Origin: Streptomyces ureilyticus
GTDB lineage: Bacteria; Actinomycetota; Actinomycetes; Streptomycetales; Streptomycetaceae
NCBI RefSeq assembly: GCF_011045025.1
Contig: NZ_JAAKZX010000052.1
Span: forward strand, 1 to 50,072
Length of the DNA: 50,072 nt
Reading direction: 5' to 3'
Part shown: positions 43,177 through 50,072 of the stretch, in pieces
How positions within the stretch are numbered: position 1 is the stretch's first letter
Layout: each line of letters begins with the position of its first letter
Made by a program: the position numbers and the translations under genes
Notes under the pieces: generated by a model
What the model was told of the DNA's origin: nothing
The model's database searches: none
Seen by the model: only the letters and a program-made list of their open reading frames with translations

Positions 43177-44575
43177 GAGACGATCCGGCCTTACGCCCGT
43201 CAAGGGCGTGCGGACGATGGCCGACAGCCGTCGCTCCGTTGACCCCCGAGACGCCCGCGGTGACCGGTGTGCGACGTTCCTCGCCAGTCCCACCGGCCTC
43301 CCCGGCCTCACCGAGCGCGCTGCCGGTCGAGGCGCCGGCGGCACCCGCGTACGCGACCGCAGGCGCCCCCTGCACGGCCTCCACCGTCTCCCCCTCGGCC
43401 ATCGGCCCGCGGCGGCGGTAGCGCGGCGGTACGAAGCGCTCGGCCCAGGCCGGTGTACGCGGCGTGAAGCGCGGCAGCAGAAGCAGCAGCAGGCCGATCG
43501 CGCTGAGGAACACGATGCCGAGCACGATCCACATGGACGCCGAGTTCACCGAGTACGCGAGGGCGCCAAAGGCGATCAGGGCCGACCAGAAGTACATGAT
43601 GAGCACGGCCCTGCTGTGCGAGTGCCCGATCTCCAGCAGGCGGTGGTGCAGATGCCCGCGGTCGGCGGCGAACGGGGACTGGCCGCGCCAGGTGCGCCGC
43701 ACGATGGCGAGCACCAGGTCGGCGGCCGGTACGGCGATGATCGTCAGCGGCAGCAGCAGCGGGATGTAGACCGGCACCGTCTGGTGCACGGCCTCCTTCT
43801 CCGACCCGGCGAACAGGTTCATCGCGTCGGGGTCGACCTGCCCGGTGATGGAGATGGCACCGGCCGCGAGCACCAGGCCGATGAGCATCGAGCCCGAGTC
43901 GCCCATGAAGATGCGCGCCGGGTGCATGTTGTGCGGCAGGAAGCCGATGCACATGCCCATGAGGATCGCGGAGAACAGGGTCGCGGGGGCCGCGGACTCG
44001 AGCCCGTACCCGTACCAGATGCGGTACGCGTACATGAAGAACGCCGCGGAGGCGATGCACACCATGCCTGCCGCGAGGCCGTCCAAACCATCGACGAAGT
44101 TCACGGCGTTGATGGTGACGACGACGAGCGCGACGGTCAGCAGCGTGCCCTGCCACTGGGTCAGCGAGACCGAGCCGACGCCCGGCACCGGCAGCCACAG
44201 GATCGTCAGACCCTGCATCACCATGACGCCGGCGGCGATCATCTGGCCGCCGAGCTTGATCAGGGCGTCGATCTCGAACTTGTCGTCCAGGACGCCGATC
44301 AGCCAGATCAGCGCGGCCCCGGAGAGCAGGGCGCGCGGCTCGTTCGAGTTCTCGAAGACCTCGCTGAGGTTGGTCAGATGGTCGGCGACCAGCAGGCCCG
44401 CGCACAGCCCGAAGAACATCGCGATGCCGCCGAGCCGGGGCGTGGGTTCCCGGTGCACGTCACGTGCCCGGATCTCCGGCATGGCTCCTGCCACGATCGC
44501 GAACTTCCGCACCGGCCCGGTCAGCAGGTACGTCACCGCGGCCGTGACGAGGAGCGTCAGGAGGTATTCACGCAC
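43172..44575 (-). CDS. WecA/TagO-type undecaprenyl-phosphate sugar-1-phosphate transferase
   Basis: A 467-residue polytopic membrane enzyme of the MraY/WecA superfamily that starts a lipid-linked glycan by moving a sugar-1-phosphate to undecaprenyl phosphate. Motifs are PTPRLGGIAMF, GVLDDKFEID, NAVNFVDGLDGLAAG, HPARIFMGDSGSM and DRGHLHHRLLEIGHS; the His-rich last loop points to WecA/TagO rather than MraY. The last 80 residues are a low-complexity tail. I use the GTG at 44575 with GTGGGGA six bases before; an ATG lies two codons upstream. Confidence 0.9.
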   Translation of the reverse strand: MREYLLTLLVTAAVTYLLTGPVRKFAIVAGAMPEIRARDVHREPTPRLGGIAMFFGLCAGLLVADHLTNLSEVFENSNEPRALLSGAALIWLIGVLDDKFEIDALIKLGGQMIAAGVMVMQGLTILWLPVPGVGSVSLTQWQGTLLTVALVVVTINAVNFVDGLDGLAAGMVCIASAAFFMYAYRIWYGYGLESAAPATLFSAILMGMCIGFLPHNMHPARIFMGDSGSMLIGLVLAAGAISITGQVDPDAMNLFAGSEKEAVHQTVPVYIPLLLPLTIIAVPAADLVLAIVRRTWRGQSPFAADRGHLHHRLLEIGHSHSRAVLIMYFWSALIAFGALAYSVNSASMWIVLGIVFLSAIGLLLLLLPRFTPRTPAWAERFVPPRYRRRGPMAEGETVEAVQGAPAVAYAGAAGASTGSALGEAGEAGGTGEERRTPVTAGVSGVNGATAVGHRPHALDGRKAGSSR

Positions 44576-44705
44576 AGGCATTCCCCACAGGTCTCGCTGG
44601 CCATCTCAGCCCCACACCCTAGCTTTCGGCGCATACGGTTGGGAGCTTCCGGGTAGAGCAGATGGTTGCACGCGATGCTGTGTACGGGTTCGCGCCTACC
44701 CACCT

Positions 44706-45956
44706 CTAGTCCGGATACGGCGGAAATCTTCCGGTCAGATCCCGCACTTCTTCACGCACCAGGCGCCCGGCCGGTTCCTCACGCAGCGCCCGGCCGAGCA
44801 GTACGGCGATCCTGGCCATCTCGGCCTCACCCATGCCCTGCGTAGTCACGGCGGCCGTACCCAGACGCAGTCCGCGCACGTCAGGGTGGGGCAGCGCACA
44901 GGTGTCGAGGACCAGGCCGGCGGCGGCAAGCCGACCGCGGGCGGTGCGGCCGTCCACGCCGAGCGGGGCGGGGTCGAGGGTCAGCAGGTGGGTGTCGGTG
45001 CCGCCCGTGGTGACGGCGAGGCCCTCGGCGGTCAGTCCCGCCGCGAGTGCCCGGGCGTTGGCGACCACCTGATGGGCGTACGCCGTGAAGGCCGGCGTCG
45101 CCGCCTCGCCGAACGCGACGGCCTTGGCGGCGATGGTGTGCATCTGGGCGCCGCCCTGGGTGAACGGGAACACCGCCCGGTCCACCCGCTCGGCCAACTC
45201 CGCGCCGCACAGCAGCATTCCGCCGCGCGGGCCGCGCAGCACCTTGTGCGTGGTGGCGCAGACGACGTCGGCGTACGGCAGGGGGCTGGGCGCCGCTCCC
45301 CCGGCGACGAGGCCGATGGGGTGGGCGGCGTCGGCGATGAGATAGGCGCCCACCTCGTCCGCCACGGCCCTGAAGGCGGCGTAGTCGATGTGCCGCGGGT
45401 AGGAGATGGAGCCGCACACGATGGCTTTCGGGCGGTGGGTACGGGCGAGCGCGTGCACCTGCTCGTAGTCGATGAGCCCGCTCTCCGGGTCGACTCCGTA
45501 GCCGACGAAGTCGAACCAGCGGCCGGAGAAGTTGGCGGGCGAGCCGTGGGTGAGGTGGCCGCCGTGCGGGAGGCCAAGAGCGAGGACGGTATCTCCAGGC
45601 CTCAGCAGGGCGGCGTATGCGGCAAGTACGGCCGAACTCCCGGAGTGGGACTGCACGTTGGCGTGTTCGGCGCCGAAGAGGGTCTTGGCGCGCTCGACGG
45701 CGAGGCGTTCGGCGACGTCGACGAGTTCGCAGCCGCCGTGGTGGCGGGCGCCGGGGTAGCCCTCGGCGTACTTGTTCGCGAGCGGTGAGCCGAGGGCGGC
45801 CAGCACGGCGGGCGAGGTGAAGTTCTCGGCAGCTATCAGCTGAAGCGTCGTCGACTGCCGGTCCAGTTCCCCGATGAGGAGCTCGGCCAGCTCGGGATCC
45901 TGCCGCGCGAGCACATCGGCAGGCAGCAGGTCGTCAAGCGTGTGTGCGACCACCAT
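44706..45956 (-). CDS. glyA: Divergent serine hydroxymethyltransferase
   Basis: A 416-residue PLP enzyme of the SHMT fold. Seen residues: E44 in IAAENFTS, HGGHLTHG (131-138), D209/H212 in IADAAHPIG, PLP-lysine K238 in TTHKVLRGPRGG, and the carboxylate-binding region GLRLGTAAVTTQGM. The active-site loop YPGARHHGGCE has H72-H73 where canonical enzymes have Tyr-Tyr, and THKV replaces THKT. The reaction may be the normal serine/glycine conversion or a related aldolase reaction. GGAG precedes the ATG. Confidence 0.88.
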   Translation of the reverse strand: MVVAHTLDDLLPADVLARQDPELAELLIGELDRQSTTLQLIAAENFTSPAVLAALGSPLANKYAEGYPGARHHGGCELVDVAERLAVERAKTLFGAEHANVQSHSGSSAVLAAYAALLRPGDTVLALGLPHGGHLTHGSPANFSGRWFDFVGYGVDPESGLIDYEQVHALARTHRPKAIVCGSISYPRHIDYAAFRAVADEVGAYLIADAAHPIGLVAGGAAPSPLPYADVVCATTHKVLRGPRGGMLLCGAELAERVDRAVFPFTQGGAQMHTIAAKAVAFGEAATPAFTAYAHQVVANARALAAGLTAEGLAVTTGGTDTHLLTLDPAPLGVDGRTARGRLAAAGLVLDTCALPHPDVRGLRLGTAAVTTQGMGEAEMARIAVLLGRALREEPAGRLVREEVRDLTGRFPPYPD

Positions 45957-46079
45957 GGTGGACTCCGGACCGGCAACCCCCTGCGGGGCAGCCTGAAATC
46001 GGCGGAAACTAAATCCAATGTAGAACCAGGCCCACTCCTGCGCCCGCTGTTGCGTCCGACCAGGTACCCCCGCCGACGA

Positions 46080-46751
46080 TCAGGTACGAGCCGGCACACC
46101 CGTCAGCGCCGTCACCACCGGATCGATAGCCTGCTGAATCTCGTCCCCCACCGAGCGGAAAAACGTCAACGGCGCCCCATACGGGTCGTACACCTCGTCC
46201 GCCTCGACCGTCGGGGCCAGCAGCCACCCGCGTAGAGCTGCCGCGGCTCGGACCAGGGCTCTTGCGCGGGCGACCACTCCGTCCTCCAGGGGAGGCAGGG
46301 TTGCCGGGTCTATCGCCTTCACCAGGCGGGTGAACTCCTTGAGGGTGAAGGTGCGCAGGCCCGCCGAGTGGCCCATGGAGATGACCTGGGCCCGGTGGTC
46401 TCGGGTGGCCGTCAGGACCAGGTCTGCTCGGATGACGTGGTCGTCCAGCAGTTCCCGGCCCACGAAGCCGGAGGCGTCCGCGCCGAAGTCGGCGAGGACC
46501 GCTTCCGCGTTGGCCTCCATGGGGGCGCCCTCGTGCCCCCAGGTGCCGGCGCTCTCCACGATCAGACCGCCCCCCAGCGGATCGCCGAGGCGGTCCGCCA
46601 GGGCATGGCGGGTCAGCCGCTCGGTGATCGGCGAGCGGCATACGTTGCCGGTGCTGACGTGGAGGATGCGGAAGGTGTCCCGGGGTAGCCCTGTGAAGGT
46701 CCCCGTATCGTCCCCGTTGCCTATGCCACGCCCCGCGTCAGGGGCCGTCAA
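46080..46751 (-). CDS. LMW protein-tyrosine-phosphatase homologue with Ser for catalytic Cys
   Basis: A 223-residue protein with the low-molecular-weight phosphatase fold. The P-loop is HVSTGNVCRSPIT: S33 (AGC) replaces the nucleophilic Cys of CX5R, while R39 and S40 remain. The general-acid DPY is present in VYDPYGAP. It has about 60 residues more than classical members, at both ends. A TTG start at 46751 overlaps the upstream gene's TGA, with GAGGTGG before it. It is probably a phosphate-binding pseudophosphatase, which is inference. Confidence 0.85.
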   Translation of the reverse strand: MTAPDAGRGIGNGDDTGTFTGLPRDTFRILHVSTGNVCRSPITERLTRHALADRLGDPLGGGLIVESAGTWGHEGAPMEANAEAVLADFGADASGFVGRELLDDHVIRADLVLTATRDHRAQVISMGHSAGLRTFTLKEFTRLVKAIDPATLPPLEDGVVARARALVRAAAALRGWLLAPTVEADEVYDPYGAPLTFFRSVGDEIQQAIDPVVTALTGVPART

Positions 46752-47395
46752 TTCGCCACCTCGAGGTCGGGTACCACCTTGCGCAGCTCCTCCGCCGACA
46801 GCGCGCCCGCGCGCAGGAGGACCGGCACCTTGCCCGTGACGTCGACGATCGAGGAGGGGACGTTGCCGGGCGTGGGCCCGCCGTCCAGGTACACCGAGAC
46901 GGAGTCGCCGAGCATCTCCTGCGCGGCGTCACAGTCCTCCGGCGCCGGATGGCCGGTCAGATTCGCCGAGGACACGGCCATGGGACCGACCTCCGTCAGC
47001 AGCTCGATCGCCACCGGGTGCAGCGGCATGCGCACGGCGACGGTGCCACGGGTGTCCCCCAAGTCCCACTGGAGGGACGGCTGGTGCTTGGCGACCAGGG
47101 TCAGCGCGCCCGGCCAGAACGCGTCGACGAGCTCCCACGCCATCTCGGAGAAGTCGGTGACCAGTCCGTGCAGCGTGTTCGGGGAGCCGATGAGGACGGG
47201 CGTGGGCATGTTGCGCCCACGGCCCTTGGCCTGCAGCAGATCGGACACGGCCTCCGAGCTGAACGCGTCGGCGCCGATGCCGTACACGGTGTCCGTGGGC
47301 AGCACCACGAGTTCGCCCCGGCGTACGGCGGACGCGGCCTCGCGCAGCCCCGTAGAGCGGTCGGTCGCGTCGTTGGTGTCGTATCGCCGTGCCAT
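46748..47395 (-). CDS. L-threonylcarbamoyladenylate synthase (Sua5/YrdC family)
   Basis: A 215-residue enzyme that makes threonylcarbamoyl-AMP for the t6A modification of tRNAs. Landmarks include AVRRGELVVLPTDTVYGIG, KGRGRNMPTPVLIG, GALTLVAKHQPS, TVAVRMPLHP and MAVSSANLTGHPAPED. It has the YrdC domain without the C-terminal Sua5 extension. The gene lies downstream of prfA-prmC, the conserved actinobacterial order, and its TGA overlaps the TTG of the phosphatase homologue. Confidence 0.95.
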   Translation of the reverse strand: MARRYDTNDATDRSTGLREAASAVRRGELVVLPTDTVYGIGADAFSSEAVSDLLQAKGRGRNMPTPVLIGSPNTLHGLVTDFSEMAWELVDAFWPGALTLVAKHQPSLQWDLGDTRGTVAVRMPLHPVAIELLTEVGPMAVSSANLTGHPAPEDCDAAQEMLGDSVSVYLDGGPTPGNVPSSIVDVTGKVPVLLRAGALSAEELRKVVPDLEVAN

Positions 47396-47475
47396 TTAGG
47401 GAGCCTCCTCGTACACGTACTGCTGGCTTGAAGTCTTCGAACAAGGCGCGCCGAACGCAATGCCGCGCGCCGACT

Positions 47476-48357
47476 TCACGGCATCGCCCTGCGGGCCGTG
47501 GCGAACCGCGGCCGGTTGTTGAGGTCGGGGTGGTCGGCGGCGTCGGCCCAGCCCCGCTCCTCGGTGAAGATCCACGGCACCTGCCCGCCCTGGGTGTCGG
47601 CGTGCTCGATGACGACGACGCCGCCCGGCCGCAGCAGCCGGTGGGCGGTGCGCTCCAGGCCGCGGATCAGGTCGAGCCCGTCCTCACCCGAGAACAGGGC
47701 GAGTTGAGGATCGTAGTCCCGCGCCTCGGGCTGTACGTACTCCCATTCCGTCAGCGGGATGTACGGCGGGTTGGAGATGACGAGGTCCACCTGCCCGTCG
47801 AGGTCGGGGAAGGCGTACAGGGCGTCGCCCTGGCGCAGCTCGACCCTGGATCCCTCGACGTTCTTACGGGCCCACTGGAGCGCGTCCTCGGACAGCTCCA
47901 CGGCGTGCACGCGGGAGCGCGGCACCTCCTGCGCCAGGGCCAGCGCGATCGCCCCGGAACCCGTGCACAGATCGACGATGAGCGGTTCGACGACGTCCAT
48001 CGCGCGTACGGCGTCTATGGCCCAGCCGACGACGGACTCGGTCTCCGGGCGCGGCACGAACACCCCTGGCCCGACCTGGAGTTCGGTGTACCGGAAGAAG
48101 GCCCGCCCGGTGATGTGCTGGAGCGGCTCGCGGGCCTCGCGGCGGGCGATGACCTCCCAGTAGCGGGCGTCGAAGTCGGCGTCCTTGACCGAGTGCAGCT
48201 GGCCCCGCTTCACGCCGTGCACGTAGGCGGCGAGCTCCTCCGCGTCATTGCGCGGCGAGGGCACGCCGGCATCGGCGAGCCGCTGGGTGGCCTGGGCCAC
48301 TTCCGCGAGCAGCACGCTGCGGGGGTTCGGGGGTCGCCCCCCAAAATGTTGCTGCAC
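47476..48357 (-). CDS. prmC: Release-factor glutamine methyltransferase PrmC
   Basis: A methyltransferase of 293 residues that methylates the GGQ glutamine of release factors. Motifs are the SAM site DLCTGSGAIALAL and the catalytic NPPYIPL. The GTG at 48357 has GGAGG six bases before. Its first 14 codons (QQHFGGRPPNPRS and the start) come from a GC-rich palindromic repeat, and homologues, as I recall them, begin close to the following VLLAEVAQAT (GTG at 48315, which lacks a ribosome site). So the repeat seems to have added an N-terminal extension. Confidence 0.93.
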   Translation of the reverse strand: MQQHFGGRPPNPRSVLLAEVAQATQRLADAGVPSPRNDAEELAAYVHGVKRGQLHSVKDADFDARYWEVIARREAREPLQHITGRAFFRYTELQVGPGVFVPRPETESVVGWAIDAVRAMDVVEPLIVDLCTGSGAIALALAQEVPRSRVHAVELSEDALQWARKNVEGSRVELRQGDALYAFPDLDGQVDLVISNPPYIPLTEWEYVQPEARDYDPQLALFSGEDGLDLIRGLERTAHRLLRPGGVVVIEHADTQGGQVPWIFTEERGWADAADHPDLNNRPRFATARRAMP

Positions 48358-48361
48358 GCTG
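48312..48361. repeat. GC-rich palindromic repeat at the prmC start, flanked by 8-bp direct repeats
   Basis: GCACGCTG occurs at 48312-48319 and 48354-48361. Between them is GGGGGTTCGGGGGTCGCCCC and CCCAAAATG, close to the element in the atpD-atpC gap. The 42-bp offset is in frame, so translation of prmC passes through it. Confidence 0.75.
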
Positions 48362-48411
48362 GTCCTCCGGGCTGAGCTGTTGTCCTGTCGCTACGAGGCT
48401 CTGGGCGGCCG

Positions 48412-49488
48412 TTACGCGGCGGCGAGCTTCGCGGCCGAGTCCGCGTCCACGCAGGCCTGGATCACCGCGTCGAGGTCGCCGTCGAGCACCTGGTCCAAGT
48501 TGTACGCCTTGAAGCCGACGCGGTGGTCCGAGAGGCGGTTCTCCGGATAGTTGTACGTTCGGATCTTCTCGGAGCGGTCGACGGTACGGACCTGGCTGCG
48601 CCGGGCGTCGGCCGCCTCCTTCTCCGCTTCCTCCTGCGCCGCCGCGAGAAGCCTGGAGCGCAGGATACGCATCGCCTGCTCCTTGTTCTGCAACTGGCTC
48701 TTCTCGTTCTGGCAGGAGGCGACGACTCCGGTGGGAACGTGCGTGATGCGCACCGCGGAGTCGGTGGTGTTGACGGACTGGCCGCCGGGACCCGAGGAGC
48801 GGTAGACGTCGATCCGCAGGTCGTTGGGGTTGATCTCGACGTCGATGTCCTCGGCCTCCGGGGTCACGAGGACACCGGCCGCGGAGGTGTGGATCCGGCC
48901 CTGGGACTCGGTCGCGGGCACCCGCTGCACCCGGTGCACCCCGCCCTCGTACTTCAGCCGCGCCCAGACGCCCTGACCGGGCTCGGTGGCGCCCTGGCCG
49001 CCCTTGGTCTTCACCGCGACCTGGACGTCCTTGTAGCCGCCGAGCTCGGACTCGGTGACGTCGATGATCTCGGTCTTCCAGCCGACGCGCTCCGCGTACC
49101 GCAGATACATGCGCAGCAGGTCGCCCGCGAACAGCGCGGACTCGTCGCCTCCGGCGCCGGCCTTGATCTCGAGGATGACGTCCTTGTCGTCGCTGGGGTC
49201 GCGCGGGACGAGCAGCAGCCGCAGCCTCTCGGTGAGCTCCTCGCGGTGCTTCTCCAGCTCCTTGACCTCGGCCGCGAACTCCGGGTCGTCGGCGCCCAGT
49301 TCACGGGCCGTCTCGATGTCGTCGCCGGTCTGCTTCCAGGAGCGGTACGTCGCGATGATCGGGGTCAGCTCGTGGTAGCGCTTGTTGAGCTTGCGCGCGT
49401 TCGCCTGGTCCGCGTGCACCGACGGGTCGGCGAGCTTCTTCTCAAGATCGGCGTGCTCGCCGATCAGTTCCTCGACCGCCTCGAACAT
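48412..49488 (-). CDS. prfA: Peptide chain release factor 1
   Basis: A 358-residue class I release factor for UAA/UAG stop codons. The peptidyl-tRNA hydrolysis motif is SSGPGGQSVNTTDSA, whose Gln is the PrmC substrate. The stop-codon recognition domain has RVQRVPATESQGRIHTS, with PAT typical of RF1. Length is standard. The ATG at 49488 has GGAG six bases upstream. It is 54 bases ahead of prmC, so modifier and substrate are probably co-transcribed. Confidence 0.98.
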   Translation of the reverse strand: MFEAVEELIGEHADLEKKLADPSVHADQANARKLNKRYHELTPIIATYRSWKQTGDDIETARELGADDPEFAAEVKELEKHREELTERLRLLLVPRDPSDDKDVILEIKAGAGGDESALFAGDLLRMYLRYAERVGWKTEIIDVTESELGGYKDVQVAVKTKGGQGATEPGQGVWARLKYEGGVHRVQRVPATESQGRIHTSAAGVLVTPEAEDIDVEINPNDLRIDVYRSSGPGGQSVNTTDSAVRITHVPTGVVASCQNEKSQLQNKEQAMRILRSRLLAAAQEEAEKEAADARRSQVRTVDRSEKIRTYNYPENRLSDHRVGFKAYNLDQVLDGDLDAVIQACVDADSAAKLAAA

Positions 49489-49534
49489 CTCCGGCTCCAA
49501 TGACGTACGAAATTTAGGGGCTGCACCATCGCAA

Positions 49535-49580
49535 AGCGCCGGTCCCGAAGCCCCTTGCGGGGACAACGAGGACCGGCGCT
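49535..49580. terminator. rpmE terminator
   Basis: AGCGCCGGTCC (49535-49545) and GGACCGGCGCT (49570-49580) form an 11-bp stem that encloses a smaller CCCC/GGGG stem. It lies 9 bases past the rpmE stop on the minus strand and before prfA. Confidence 0.8.
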
Positions 49581-49589
49581 GTGAGGTCG

Positions 49590-49811
49590 CTACTTCTTGG
49601 CAGCGGCAGCCTTGCCGAAGCGGGCCTCGAAGCGGGCCACACGGCCACCGGTGTCGAGGATCTTCTGCTTGCCCGTGTAGAACGGGTGGCACTCGGAGCA
49701 GACCTCGGCACGGATGTTGCCGCTGGAGATCGTGCTGCGGGTGGTGAACGACGCGCCGCAGGTGCAGCTGACCTGCGTCTCGACGTACTCGGGGTGGATG
49801 TCGCGCTTCAA
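49590..49811 (-). CDS. rpmE: Ribosomal protein bL31, zinc-binding form
   Basis: A 73-residue large-subunit protein starting KRDIHPEYVETQVSC. The four zinc cysteines are in SCTCG and VCSECHPF, so this is the C+ form used when zinc is sufficient; a C- paralogue under Zur control is usually elsewhere in Streptomyces. The start is a TTG at 49811 behind AGGAGACACC, with no ATG alternative. A strong terminator follows, so it is probably transcribed mostly on its own. Confidence 0.96.
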   Translation of the reverse strand: MKRDIHPEYVETQVSCTCGASFTTRSTISSGNIRAEVCSECHPFYTGKQKILDTGGRVARFEARFGKAAAAKK

Positions 49812-49993
49812 GGTGTCTCCTAGTTTCGGGAGGGCACCGGGTCGCTGCCGCGGGGTGCGGAGCGTGAACCGGGGCCGACGTACCAGTCTGCCATCGACTG
49901 GCGTCATCCCCCAAAACAGGGGGCGGGGCGCTTCTATTCCAGGCTGGCATCCAGCAGCCTGTCTGGGGGCACCTCCCAGCGGTAGTTGGGGGA

Positions 49994-50072
49994 GTTTGAG
50001 GACGAGGCCGTTCAGGACGATGGGGGTTTGGGGGGCGCAGCCCCCAGCGGGGTACAGGGTCGGAGCCCCTGG
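49994..50072. repeat. Dispersed GC-rich repeat, right copy (inverted)
   Basis: The reverse complement reads CCAGGGGCTCCGACCC, then CGCTGGGGGCTGCGCCCC and CTGAACGGCCTCGTCCTCAAAC, and aligns along its length with 14-89. It lies upstream of rpmE and runs off the window. Confidence 0.7.

Noticed and set aside
43172..44575. MraY, the peptidoglycan lipid I synthase
   Set aside because: The HLHHRL-type loop and the surroundings (no mur/fts cluster) favour the WecA/TagO branch.

Overview
The window is a piece of a Streptomyces chromosome (or that of a very close relative). It is uniformly GC-rich with strong third-position GC bias, uses GTG and TTG starts often, and carries the polar-growth coiled-coil pair Scy/FilP, a NucS mismatch endonuclease and an actinobacterial-type atp operon. 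From memory, the gene order is collinear with the conserved SCO5403 to SCO5359 block of S. coelicolor, which I use as a guide only.

Left part (1-9.1 kb): an exported PepSY protein diverges from an OmpR-family response regulator. The sensor-kinase gene expected next to the regulator is absent, and only a 42-codon ORF lies where it would be. Then come a MarR regulator, three translationally coupled AIM24 genes, a small DUF3817/thiamine-binding-like pair, a duplicated-domain DUF4389 membrane protein, and a propionate/acyl-CoA group (meaB, thiolase, methylmalonyl-CoA epimerase).

Middle part (9.3-31 kb): scy and filP (hyphal tip growth), an ABC exporter pair, a CxxC protein, a luciferase-like oxidoreductase, an SCO5389-family protein, nucS, a large membrane-anchored ATPase-like protein with an unusual P-loop, a STAS protein, 3-hydroxybutyryl-CoA dehydrogenase, a TetR regulator diverging from a DrrAB-type exporter, the cobalamin adenosyltransferase that supplies the cofactor for methylmalonyl-CoA mutase, two small membrane proteins, a NarL-type two-component pair and a secreted GH18 chitinase. 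The chitinase has two DasR-like operators over its promoter.

Accessory pocket (31.2-34.4 kb): two tandem genes made only of IPT/TIG beta-domains without signal peptides, followed by about 0.9 kb with no convincing gene but with strong RNA-like hairpins. This is the most strain-variable looking part.

Right part (34.4-50 kb, all on the minus strand): in transcription order from the right, rpmE, prfA, prmC, a threonylcarbamoyl-AMP synthase, an LMW tyrosine-phosphatase homologue whose catalytic Cys is Ser, a divergent glyA, a WecA/TagO-type sugar-phosphate transferase, and the ATP synthase operon atpI-B-E-F-H-A-G-D-C, ending in a DUF2550 protein. Related GC-rich palindromic repeats sit in atp intergenic gaps and at the start of prmC. 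A longer copy of a similar repeat occurs in inverted orientation at the two ends of the window.

I saw no CRISPR array, tRNA, rRNA or insertion sequence. The best leads are the kinase-less response regulator with its operator array, the Ser-for-Cys phosphatase, the repeat insertion at the prmC start, and the TIG/structured-RNA pocket.
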